Source: Rhynchospora pubera
Lineage: Eukaryota; Streptophyta; Magnoliopsida; Poales; Cyperaceae
NCBI GenBank assembly: GCA_028095005.1
Contig: JAMFTS010000070.1
Location: 36,870-100,869, forward strand
DNA length: 64,000 nucleotides
Direction of reading: 5' to 3'
The notes below the pieces were generated by a model. It worked only from the letters and a program-made list of their open reading frames with translations, was not told the DNA's origin and did no database searches. Shown one piece after another: positions 1-9,363 of this stretch. Positions within the stretch are counted from its first letter, which is position 1. Every line of letters begins with the position of its first letter. Both the position numbers and the translations under genes were made by a program.

Positions 1-405
1 AAAGTAAAAGTTTTTCTTTGGCTTTTGCTTCTGGACCGCTTACTGACTCAACAAAATCTCCTTTCGAAAGACTTGCCATCTCCTACCTCCTGCCCCAGCT
101 GCAATACGGGTTCAATTGAATCTTCGGACCACCTTTTCCTGCATTGTCAGTTTGCGGCTACCATTTGGACACGTATCCAATTCCATTTCAGAATTCCGAA
201 CTTGGACTTCTCTTTAGACCGCTGCAACTTCTGGCTTTCTATCAGAGGTTCAAGAATCAATAATTGGGACATTATTTGGGTTGCGGCTTCTTGGAACATT
301 TGGAAGGCGCGTAACAAAAGGATCTTCTCCAATTCGAACACTCTGGCCCATCTTCTACTCCGGAACATTTTATATGATATTGAAGCATGGAGTAGACATG
401 CTTAG
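1..405 (+). CDS. C-terminal zinc-binding domain of LINE reverse transcriptase (partial)
   Basis: The frame is open from base 1 and ends at TAG (403-405). The translation contains CPSCNTGSIESSDHLFLHC, a C-x2-C...H-x4-C arrangement typical of the zf-RVT domain at the C-terminus of plant LINE reverse transcriptases. A tryptophan-rich tail with WNIWKARNKRIF follows, also standard for the family. Only this tail is in the window; the endonuclease and RT core would lie to the left. No frame lesion is seen in this part. Confidence 0.85.
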   Translation, partial: KVKVFLWLLLLDRLLTQQNLLSKDLPSPTSCPSCNTGSIESSDHLFLHCQFAATIWTRIQFHFRIPNLDFSLDRCNFWLSIRGSRINNWDIIWVAASWNIWKARNKRIFSNSNTLAHLLLRNILYDIEAWSRHA

Positions 406-552
406 GATTTTCTAAATTTTCTTTTTACTTCTTAAACTAGATTTAATTTCTTTTTTTTACTTCTTTGTTTTTCTTTTTCCTTTTGTAAATAACTTTTTTT
501 AATAAAATTTTGTCGGTGTGGTGATTGTCACCTGACCCTCAAAAAAAAAAAA
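1..552 (+). mobile_element. 3' end of a LINE (non-LTR) retrotransposon
   Basis: An open frame runs in from the left edge and stops at 405. It is followed by an AT-rich 3' UTR and a run of A residues at about 541-552, directly after CCTGACCCTC. Coding tail, UTR and poly(A) are the expected 3' layout of a plant LINE. The same CCCTC-A(n) terminus recurs in other insertions in this window. The 5' part lies outside the window, so length and target duplication cannot be judged. The poly(A) abuts the start of the block duplicated at 32.67 kb. Confidence 0.85.
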
Positions 553-716
553 TGTATATATTTGTATATAAATTCATCGATCCTCTGTTTCACTTACTTT
601 GAATTTTGCTAACCTTTGTTTGGTGAAGGATATTCATGGAAAGAAATATTTAAATTTTCGTCATCTGGCATGAATGCTAGATTCATTGTTTTGCTTCTCG
701 GAAATACAAATACGTT

Positions 717-779
717 TTTTGAGGGCTTGGTGGGGACGAGCGGCCACCAGCAAAATTTAATTTATTAACGAAAAAAATT
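717..779 (-). mobile_element. Tiny 5'-truncated LINE insertion with target duplication
   Basis: About 63 bp lie between two copies of a 15-bp sequence (AAATACAAATACGTT at 702-716, AAATACCAATACGTT at 780-794; 14 of 15 match). On the minus strand the insert ends in GCCCTCAAAA, the same terminus as the LINE at 552. The duplicate locus near 32808-32822 has one uninterrupted copy of the target, which serves as an empty site. Insertion by target-primed reverse transcription after the duplication fits all of this. Confidence 0.8.
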
Positions 780-1189
780 AAATACCAATACGTTCTGAAA
801 AAGCAACTGAATTTGGGTGCAAGGAGTGATGAAGAGTGTGTTGGTCAAAAAATTGAAGGCAATCTCTACTTTGCTTCAGGTTTCTCAAACTTTGAAGTAT
901 TTGTTCTCTTGCTCCTCTCAGTGCGTGTTTACTGGAGTTATTGTGCAATCTTCAGTTTATTTTGTTGTTTTCTGGGAGGTGGAATTGGAAATATTTTTGG
1001 TTCTCTTTGGCTCTTTGCTTTTAGGTAAGAAACAAACAAAATTATACATTGTCTCTCTCTCTCTCTCTAGTTTTAGGTAAGAATATAACAAAATTCTATA
1101 TAATATAATTTCAGGAAAATAAAATACTTAGTTGGAATCCCAAAGAAGCAAATCTAAAATTTCGGACTCGATCTATTATTTTTTTTTTT

Positions 1190-1968
1190 GGGTGATAAGG
1201 ATCATCCCCGTATTTCATCATCCCAGCAATACTTCATTAATAACAGACACGTTTTCTAAAAATGGAAAAAAATTCTCATTCCCATCCAGCGATATCCCAT
1301 CCCTCTTTTACCCAGCGATATCCCTCTGTTTTTCTACCTCCTCTCACATTAACTACAACAATAACAATTACTAATACTAACTACAACAGTTAGTATCCGA
1401 ACTACAACATTTACTCATATTAACTTCAACAGTTGATATCTGAGCTATAACAATCACTAATACCAACTACAGCAGTTAGTATTCGGACTACAACAATTAC
1501 TCATATTAACTTCAACATTTAGTATTCGAACTATATCAATTAATCATATTAACTTCAATAATTAGTATCCGAATTGCAACTGTTGAAGTTAATATATATA
1601 ACTGTTGAAGTTAATATATATAACTGTTACAGTTATATATGCCAACTTCAACAATTTAAATATGCCAACTTCAACTATTACCTTCAACATTTAAATATGT
1701 CAATTTCAACAATTACGACATTAGTTTCAACATTTATGAATATTAATTTCAACGGGTTATGAAGTGTGTGAGAGGGGCAGGGGGGAAGGGGAGCGTATGC
1801 GGGAGGGGTGGGGCGGGGGAGTAGCGTACGCATAGAAACGTGCTTTCTGAATTTTCGAAAATGGAAGAGAGAATTTCAAACACGTTTTCTAAAAATGAAA
1901 AAAAAAGAACGCGTTTTCTAAAGGATGGTGGGGATGATACAAATGCTAGGATGATACTAATCAATTCC
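1190..1968. mobile_element. MITE with imperfect terminal inverted repeats, nested in the SINE poly(A)
   Basis: The left end (GGGTGATAAGGATCATCCCC) and the complement of the right end (GGAATTGATTAGTATCATCC) are imperfect inverted repeats of about 45 bp that include a repeated ATCATCC. Both flanks are runs of T, so the target was the SINE poly(A) tract and the target duplication length cannot be read. The interior holds diverged tandem repeats (1380-1745). No transposase frame is present, so it is non-autonomous. Superfamily is not determined. Confidence 0.65.
1380..1745. repeat. Degenerate tandem repeats inside the MITE
   Basis: Phrases such as CATATTAACTTCAACA, CAACAGTTAGTATCCGAAC and TGTTGAAGTTAATATATATAAC recur several times, partly every 85-90 bp and partly as short direct repeats. 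AT-rich, no coding content. Confidence 0.6.
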
Positions 1969-2156
1969 TTTTTTTTTTAACATAAATTGGAGGTCTAAGC
2001 CATCCAACTTATTTTTAAATTAAATGTCTATGAAAGACCCACCAGCCGGATTTCGAACCTGCGACCTTTCACTAAAGGAGTCAATGTGCATTGCTCTTTG
2101 CCACTAGACCAAGAGCTGGTTCTCTGACTCGATCTATTATTATTATTACTGTTCTT

Positions 2157-2571
2157 TTTTTTTTTTGAATAAAAATTGGGTTAGGCCCTCATCTTTTCGT
2201 TAAAATTAAAGAGTACAAAGGATTAGCCAGTGGCTAATTACAAAGAAAATAAAAAGGAAACAAAAGAGAAAAAGGAAATAGAAAAGAGGAAAAAAGAAGG
2301 TGAGCCGCTAGAAAAATTGAAGAACAGTTTAGACAATAGAAATGATAGCAGGCTGCACTGGCGCACACTGAAGTGCTTGCTATTCTTGAAATACTTGATC
2401 TACCAGTAGGTTTATGGGTTGTTGTCTTCCCTAAAAAATTCTCAAACATCTCTCTCTCCACAGAACGAAGCACATGATTGCCATCAATTCCCTATGGAAT
2501 TGCTGTTTGGTACCGTCTAGAATGAAGTTTGCATTACTGGTAAAAGAGAGAGGGTTGAAGGCATGGGGTGC
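2157..2571 (-). mobile_element. 5'-truncated LINE insertion
   Basis: A poly(T) run at about 2157-2168 (poly(A) on the minus strand) and the insert behind it lie between two copies of a 12-bp duplication, ATTACTGTTCTT (2145-2156 and 2572-2583). Minus-strand translation includes MAIMCFVLWRERCLRIF, resembling the W-x-x-W-x-x-R-N-x-R-I-F tail of plant LINE RT proteins, broken by a frame shift near 2431-2470. The duplicate locus near 33215-33285 lacks it. Only the 3' ~415 bp of the LINE is present. Confidence 0.75.
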
Positions 2572-2659
2572 ATTACTGTTCTTGAAAATCATTGTTCTTA
2601 TTTTCAGGGGTACAGGCCTAGAAGTCCACACTTTTACGGTGTATACATTCAGCATTTAA

Positions 2660-5600
2660 AATGCAATCACATCCTATGGTCATTGAACTTGCTGTTGAAA
2701 TCGAGTAATATATAGTAAACAATAGTTTGCTTCAAAAATATCGTATGTGCTAAACTCTCAGAATAATTAAATTTTGCGGCACGATTAATAATCAGGACAA
2801 CCAAAGATGGAACTCTACTTTGGTGATTCACTTAAATCATTTGGTTTTTGTTCACCTTGTGGTATTACATCGATAATTTTGAATAAATTAGATAAAGCAA
2901 AACTCCAGCATCTGTGGAACAAGAACAAGAAGAAGATAATGAGGAAGAAATGTGGCTCTCGCCAACTAACCTTCAAACAAATGAGGAAGAAATGCAAAAC
3001 ATTCAGATTGCATGAGACGAACTACTATCAAATCTGTTAAGAGTAGAAAAAAATTTCGAGACATTATTATGATGAATTCTAGCATTTTTTTCGTACTTTG
3101 TCATAAATATTATTTGAGTTTATTTAAAAAATGATTTAAAGTTGGTTTGAAAATTTTGTTTAAAAAATACTTTATGCAGACTTTAAAGTATGCCTTCATT
3201 TGGATTGACGTCCTTTGTGCAAATATTGTATATGTCATTGCCTATTTCTTTAAATTCAATAGCCGATTATTTATTAGTCTGGAAAGACAACAAAATTCTC
3301 TGTTTGCTAACCTTCAATATTAGTTTCTGGAGTCGTCAAAGCAGCAATAGCCTGAATCATAGTTTCTATGCCTATCGCACACAATTTAGACTTAATGATA
3401 AATTGTTAGCAATTCTTAAAGTTAAAATACAAAAAAGCCACTCGCCGCGCTACCCCACCTAGTTTAGATTCAATCCTTATTTCATCGTAAATCTCTGTAC
3501 GTGAAAATAGAAATGTAAACTACTATTTGTATTAATAGGATTGTGTTGGCTCAATTGATGGCACACATTTTGAGTAGAACTAAATTCTAAGGAGGCTTCT
3601 AATTAAATATCATGATAGAAAATATATTCCAACTATGAATGTGTTTATATAAGGAGGTTTTTAAATATCATGGTAGAAAATATATTCGAACTATGAATGT
3701 GTTTATATAAGGAGGTTTCTAAATATCATGGTAGAAAATATATTCCAACTATGAATGTGTTGGTTGTATGTACACCTGATTTAAAATTTACATTTGGTAG
3801 GGTCGCCAGGCACCGCACAAAATTCAAATATTACAATGAACGCACCTAGAAGAAGATATCCGATCCGAAAGATCCCACGAGATAAATACAACTAGGTGGG
3901 AGAAGGTGGCTTCGCCACCATTTGATTGCTAAACATCTACTATCAAGCCAGAAATAAAAAAGATAAAATTGGTCAATTAAATGGCACCTTGCTTGTTTTG
4001 CAAATGCTATATAAGTATATTGATGTGTTCGTGGGTTTTCATTTTCCAATTCTCATTTGAAACTGTCTATTTTGTTTTCATTTATTATATTCTTCTACAA
4101 TTTTTATTTATAAACCGGTGCCTCTTTGTTTTCTGTATCTATTAAAACTGAAATAAGATGAAATTTTAAATAATGCTCTGTCTATTCGATTTCCTGTAAT
4201 CAGAAGTGAATTTTAAATTAACTTCGTAGAGGCATCGTGATATCCCTTTAATAATAATCACTCACATTTTGTCCTACGTACATCTGGGACACATAATAGA
4301 ACTTTTTTTTTATTATCTCTAATTAAGTTGTTTTTAACAAAGAAGAGAATTGAATATCAAATGGTACATCATTTTTTCCTATTGTTCTTACTATGTTATA
4401 GTTCAAAACATTCAAATTCTGAATGTCAAGATCTAAAATTTTAAAAGATTCGAAATTGGAGACAAAAGAATTCGAGAAAAATGGACGTAAACCTTGTGCA
4501 TATAAACATTTCCATAATTATCTTTTGCTGAAAGTTGTAAATAGCCATTACTATCTCTTTGGACCCTTAAACATTTCGAGCATATTCTTTTATACGTGAT
4601 CTACAAAATGTCCATTGAGACTTATTTACATGAATATTTTAACAATGTCTTTTACACTCTCCTTGACATCAATCTATCTTAGCCTCTTCTTTCCACCTTC
4701 ACAGAAGCCCAGTACCTGATGGTGCCATAGTAACATCTCAACGTTGCTAGCGAACCAGCTGAATTGTTGTACGATATGAGCATCCAAAGGAAAAGTAATG
4801 AACAAAATGACCAGATTTAAAGCTAGGATATTACTATGTGTCATCTCTAATGATGAAAACAACTAAACCATCTTTAATTCCCTTTGCATATATTTTTTTA
4901 ATTATTAGTAAATAGTCATTGCTTATAAGCCATCTTGTTTGACCAGATCTTTAAAGAATTTGGTTTATGTGCAATTGGCCAATTGCACTAAGTGCCTACT
5001 GTAAAATTGAAAGCTGCAACAAATGGAAACATAAATTATTATTACAATAAAAATGATCGAACTTGGTGCAAGATGTTTTGATGAGTGAGCATAACCCCTC
5101 TTGGCATTTCACTTGTACCACTGGTATACGTCAGAGTTGCCACACATTAGGTTTTATGGGCTCAAATTCTAACTTTTGCCTATTTATGAGGAAAAAATTA
5201 TTTTTGATTTAAAAAATGGTTGCAATTAATTATAGTAATATGGATTTATTAAAAGCATTAAAAAACATAAGAAAGAAATCAAGTAATGCAAAAGATAAAA
5301 ATAGTACCTTCTTCCAAAAACTTTACCAGAAAATAGCCCTCTCTCTCAAAAGTTGTATTATTTCATTGTACTTATAAAAAGATATATTCGTCATAGCAAC
5401 ACTTTCACTTCCATTTAGTTTATCACCACAAAGCAAAATTACATATCTAACATTAACTCTTCGAATAAGTGAATCAACTAGCGTTTTAATAAATTTTAGA
5501 TTGTCTACTATAAGACCTACACTGTAATTATAGGAGAAACCATAATAAGTAAGCAAAAAATGATAAAGAAGTGCTCTTATCCCCGAAAGGAAAAACTATT

Positions 5601-5845
5601 TTAAATAACATAATTTTAAGAACCCAATAATAGTCAGGAAAGGTTATTAATAGCCTCCCAAGTCACATACAACTACATTAAGAAAAACAAAAATGAGAAA
5701 CAAAAAAACCCCTTCAATCAGCACACACTACTTGATCTGATGTTAGTACAACAATATCATTTTATCCAAAGGTAAGTACCTTTCTGAATGTATATATATT
5801 TGGAATAATTCTTCGTCAGTTGATCTCGCACCTCATACCACATTT
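2660..5845. other. Intergenic AT-rich stretch, no gene recognised
   Basis: Short open frames on both strands show no recognisable domain and no splice-supported continuation. Apart from the short tandem repeat at 3590-3767, I see no structured element here. Confidence 0.5.
3590..3767. repeat. Three-copy tandem repeat, ~60 bp
   Basis: The phrase AATATCATGRTAGAAAATAT followed by TCCAACTATGAATGTGTT and TATATAAGGAGGTTT occurs three times head to tail, about 60 bp apart. The copies are nearly identical, so this is a recent expansion. Confidence 0.85.
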
Positions 5846-5849
5846 ATGG

Positions 5850-5950
5850 GTGCGTTTGGATCATTGGAAGAAAGAAGAAGAAGAAGGAAGAAGAAGAAAA
5901 AAAATTATAAATAATCCAAACTCTTCACAAAGACAATTATCCAAACGCAC
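5850..5950. mobile_element. 101-bp MITE at the left border of retroelement 1
   Basis: Terminal inverted repeats GTGCGTTTGGAT and ATCCAAACGCAC bound a purine-rich (GAA-rich) interior, with ATGG on both sides as a possible target duplication. Sequence style matches the MITE at 34722-34876. It ends a few bases before the first retrotransposon-type motif at 5971. Confidence 0.75.
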
Positions 5951-6200
5951 ATGGCAACCGTCCGGATGGTGGGACGGACCGTTCTGGACTAGGAGGATAG
6001 AGGGGTATTGGTTTGGGACGGGGTGGTCTGGGAGTGGGACGTAGGCTTTATGGCAGGGTTTGGTGATTGGGGCGGGTCGTTCCAGAAGTCGGACGGTCCG
6101 TTCCAATTTAGGTTTGGGCAGAAAAATGGTTAAGTACCAGACATGGTTTCCGTCGATTTTTTCGATTTGAGTTTGGTACTGGGTTTTGGTGCAGTTGCAA

Positions 6201-6900
6201 TCAGTTTGTCTCATGGATGAATTGAGAAAAGATAGGATTTGATTTTACCGGAAAATTTTGAAGGAATGGCGGCGGAGGCGCGACGGCAGCGGTGGTGGTG
6301 GCGGATTCCGGTGAAATCGGTAGGTTGCGGCGAAATGGAGAGGAGGGAGGCGAAGTGGAGACAGAGGAGAGGCGAGAGTGACTGATGCGCGGCGAATTCG
6401 TCGGCGGATGCGGCGGCGACGGCGGATCTGTCGATGGGGAGCGGCGCGGCAGCGACGGAGGGCTGCGGCAGAGAGAGTAGAGCGAGAGAGAGTGGTTGAG
6501 TGAGAGGAGAGGGGTAGGGTTCCGGCGAGGCGTCGGCGGCGGCGTCTCGTCGGAGTTTCGGGGGCAGAGGGAGGAGGGGTCGGGTGAGAGGGAGAGGGGT
6601 GGCTGGGTTTGGAAATAGAGAGAAAGAGAGAGAGAAAGGTGGGATCGTGGGTTAATGGGTTTAATGGGTTTAATGGGTAATGGGTAGTTACACGCGAAAA
6701 GCCACGCGTAACGGTTATTTTTCGAAATGGGGCGGACCGTTCCATGGTTGGGGCGGGCCGTTCCACTGGTTGAGTCCACATGCTCAATTGCATGGCCGTC
6801 CCACTCCGTCCTGGACCAAACCTGGCCGTTCCAATGATTGGGACGGGCCGTTCTGATATTGGGGCGGTCCGTTCCAATCATGTTTTTCTCTCCCAAGCTT
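6201..6900 (-). other. GC-rich post-pol spacer block of element 1
   Basis: Between about 6230 and 6620 the composition jumps to GC-rich (repeated GGCGGCGGCGACGG-type runs), unlike the AT-rich surroundings. Two long minus-strand frames overlap it in different phases, giving Pro/Ser/Arg-rich translations of low complexity; neither resembles a known protein, so I treat them as composition artefacts. It may be a fragment of host 5' gene sequence captured in the spacer, or simply spacer. Pairs of the palindromic motif flank it (6736/6757, 6847/6868 and 6076/6097). Confidence 0.4.
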
Positions 6901-7158
6901 GTCTTTCTTAGTCTTTCCTCAGTTTCTCGTTGGTTTCTTCACGTTTTCCTCCTGAAAGTAATCAACCACATCACAAATTAAGCCAAGTATTCTGGTTATT
7001 TAGCCTACTCCTAATTTTTTTTTATTTTTGTTGATTTTTTTATTTTTATTTTGTTTTTAGAATTTTTTAACACAAAATAAACTAAATGTAAAAAACTGAA
7101 CCCTTGGGTTGCCTCCCAAGAAGCGCTTGTTTAAGGTCTCAAGCTCGACCCCTGATGT

Positions 7159-7437
7159 TTACGTCTCTGCGGGTGAGGGGTTAGTCAAAAAGTGCACTTC
7201 TCCTCCTTCTGTACTAGCGTTAGGATTGACGTAGATCTTGAGCCTTTGCCCATTCACCTTGAAGGTCTCATCTCCTTCTTTGTAGATGTCAACAGCTCCA
7301 AATGGATAGACTTTCCTCACAACGTAAGGGCCTGTCCATCTAGACCGGAGTTTGCCAGGGAATAGTCTCAACCTAGAATTGAACAGAAGCACCAAATCCC
7401 CTGCTTCAAAGGATCTCCTTTGGATATGCTTGCCATG
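7159..7437 (-). pseudogene. C-terminal end of element 1 integrase, after a nonsense codon
   Basis: The frame continues from the integrase beyond an in-frame TAG at about 7438-7440. The residues after it (GDLVLLFNSRLRLFPGKLRS, then RWTGPYVV) form the GPY/F-type module at the C-terminus of Ty3/gypsy integrases, and the frame ends with a normal stop at 7159. The TAG therefore truncates an otherwise intact polyprotein by about 90 residues. The block just beyond (7106-7125) is a 20-bp sequence shared exactly with element 2 at 19458-19477. Confidence 0.8.
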
Positions 7438-9363
7438 CTAGAGCTTCGTTTTCTCCTTGTAGATCCTGGCATTGTCATATGCATTTAACCTTATTTCCTC
7501 CAGCTCGTGCAACTCCAGAATCCTCTTCTCTCCAGCTGATTTATAATCCATGTTGAGTGCTCTAACTGCCCAATATGCCTTGTGTTCCAATTCCAGTGTC
7601 AAATGGCATGCTTTTCCATAAATCAGCTTGAATGGGCTCATGCCTATAGGAGTCTTGAAAGCTGTCCTATATGCCCATAAGGCGTCATCCAATTTTAATG
7701 CCCAATCCTTTCTTGTACTGCTTACTGTTTTCTGCAGGATATTCTTTATTTCTCGGTTTGATATTTCAGCTTGGCCACTAGTTTGCGGATGGTAAGGGGT
7801 TGCCACCTTGTGTCTCACTCCATACTTCTTTAAAAGATTCTCAAATTGTTTGTTAATGAAGTGTTTGCCCCCGTCACTAATGACTGTCCTTGGAATTCCA
7901 AACCGTGGGAATATGACCTTGGTGAAAAGCTTTTTGACTGTTGCTGAATCTGCATGCTTGCTCGGTATAGCTTCCACCCATTTGGACACGTAATCAACTG
8001 CCACAAGAATATACTCATAGCCGCATGAAGAAGGAAACGGTCCCATAAAGTCAATTTCCCAAACATCGAAGATATCAACCTCTAGAATAGGATTCTGAGG
8101 CATCTCTTGGCGTCTTGAAATGTTGCCTATCCTTTGACATTGATCGCAAGAAGAGATAAATTTTCTTGCGTCTTTGAAAAGCGTGGGCCAGAAAAATCCA
8201 GATTGCAGAACCTTGGCCACGGTCTTAGATACTGAGGCATGTCCTCCGTAAGCTGATGCGTGACAATTGTGCAGGATTTGCTCGATTTCGCTCTCCGGTA
8301 CACATCTTCTGAACATTCCATCAATTCCAAACTTCCACAGGAAAGGGTCCTCCCAGAAGTAGTATTTAGCATCGGCTATGAATCGTTTATTCTGCTGGAA
8401 GGACATCTGATAAGGCATAATTCTGATCGCTAGATAGTTCGCAAAGTCAGCATACCATGGAGTCGCCTGAGTTGGGGCGGACCGTTCCAGATTGGGGCGG
8501 GCCGTTCCAATTGTATCACCTGGCTCAGACTGGGCCGTTCTGGCTGGGACGGTTGTCCTGACATCCTTTGCTGTGGTTGGGACGGGCCGTTCCATGCTAG
8601 GGCGGTCCGTTCCAGACTGGATTGAGTACAAATGTTCGTCTGGAAATGAATCGTTGATTGGCAGTGTCTCGGATTTGATGCCTTCTGCTTTGATCTTGGA
8701 TAAATGGTCAGCAACACTGTTCTCTGTACCTTTTTTGTCACGGATCTCAAGATCGAATTCCTGAAGCAAGAGAACCCACCGGATGAGTCTTGGCTTGGCG
8801 TCTTTCTTCGAGAGTAGGTACTTGAGTGCTGAATGATCGGTGTAGACTATAACCTTTGAACCGATCAGGTAGGATCTGAACTTATCTAAGGCAAAGACTA
8901 CTGCAAGAAGCTCCTTTTCTGTTGTGGTGTAGTTGATTTGGGCTTCATCTAACACCTTACTTGCGTAGTAGATGGCATATGGTTTCTTATCCTTTTGTTG
9001 TCCGAGTACTGCTCCAACTGCATAATCACTGGCATCACACATCAATTCGAACGGTTCATCCCAATTCGGAGGTTGCAAGATCGGGGCTGTCACGAGTGCC
9101 TTCTTCAATCTGTCAAATGCATCAACACAACTTTTATCAAAGATAAATTCTGCATCTTTCATAGTCAAGTTTGTTAAAGGCTTAGCAATTTTAGAGAAAT
9201 CCTTGATGAAACGCCTGTAGAAACCGGCATGACCAAGGAAACTCCGAACATCCTTTACACAGGTTGGCTCCGTGAGCTTCTCAATCACTTCCACCTTGGC
9301 CTGATCAACTTTAATTCCTTGTTCCGAGATTATGTGGCCCAAAACGACTCCTTCTTGCACCAT
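7438..9363 (-). pseudogene. Element 1 pol: end of RT, RNaseH and integrase
   Basis: Translation runs through the end of RT (EGVVLGHIISEQGI), RNaseH (KPYAIYYASKVLDEAQINYT, EKELLAVVFALDKF, VYTDHSALKYLLS, ADHLSKI), a linker, the integrase zinc finger (H...H...CDQCQR) and the catalytic core (WEIDFMGPFP with first Asp; VISDGGKHF with second Asp; the Glu region after HPQTSGQAE). The linker between RNaseH and integrase carries two motif pairs, translated as GTDRPSMERPVP and GTARPNLERSAP. The frame is offset from gag-RT by one nucleotide at about 9363, so it could not be translated as part of the polyprotein without a frameshift. It ends at a TAG. Confidence 0.9.

Larger units (their letters stand above)
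1181..2125 (-). mobile_element. tRNA-derived SINE, interrupted by a MITE
   Basis: Reading the minus strand from 2125, a tRNA-like head is visible with box A (TGGTCTAGTGGC, complement of 2100-2111) and box B (GGTTCGAAATCC, complement of 2048-2059). A body and a poly(A) tail follow, seen as T runs at 1969-1978 and 1181-1189 because a second element (1190-1968) has split the tail. The whole unit is flanked by a perfect 16-bp duplication, GACTCGATCTATTATT, at 1165-1180 and 2126-2141. The promoter-like boxes belong to the SINE; this is not a functional tRNA gene. Confidence 0.85.
571..2660. repeat. Left copy of a segmental duplication (partner 32672-33390)
   Basis: From about 571 the sequence matches 32672 onward in the same orientation, in blocks: a shared start (TTCATCGATCCTCT), a shared GGTGCAAGGAGTGATGAAGA at about 817 and 32850, and a shared end near 2605-2630 and 33355-33375. 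The right copy lies just upstream of the tryptophan aminotransferase gene, so this block is probably an old duplicate of that upstream region. The left copy is longer because it carries three nested insertions (717-779, 1181-2125, 2157-2571) that the right copy lacks. Confidence 0.8.

Noticed and set aside
813..1080. Short plus-strand frames repeated at 32852-33061
   Set aside because: They are conserved only because the DNA block is duplicated; the two copies differ by frame-changing indels, which argues against coding.
2048..2111. tRNA gene on the minus strand
   Set aside because: Box A and box B are present, but the sequence does not form a full tRNA and continues into a SINE body with poly(A) and a target duplication.
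6651..6685. Telomere-like repeat (TTTAATGGG three times)
   Set aside because: Plant telomere repeats are TTTAGGG; this is only a short 9-bp tandem repeat within the retroelement spacer.
6201..6896. Two overlapping minus-strand open frames of more than 200 codons
   Set aside because: They overlap in different phases over a GC-rich low-complexity block, give Pro/Ser/Arg-rich translations and match no known env-like or other protein. Composition explains their length.
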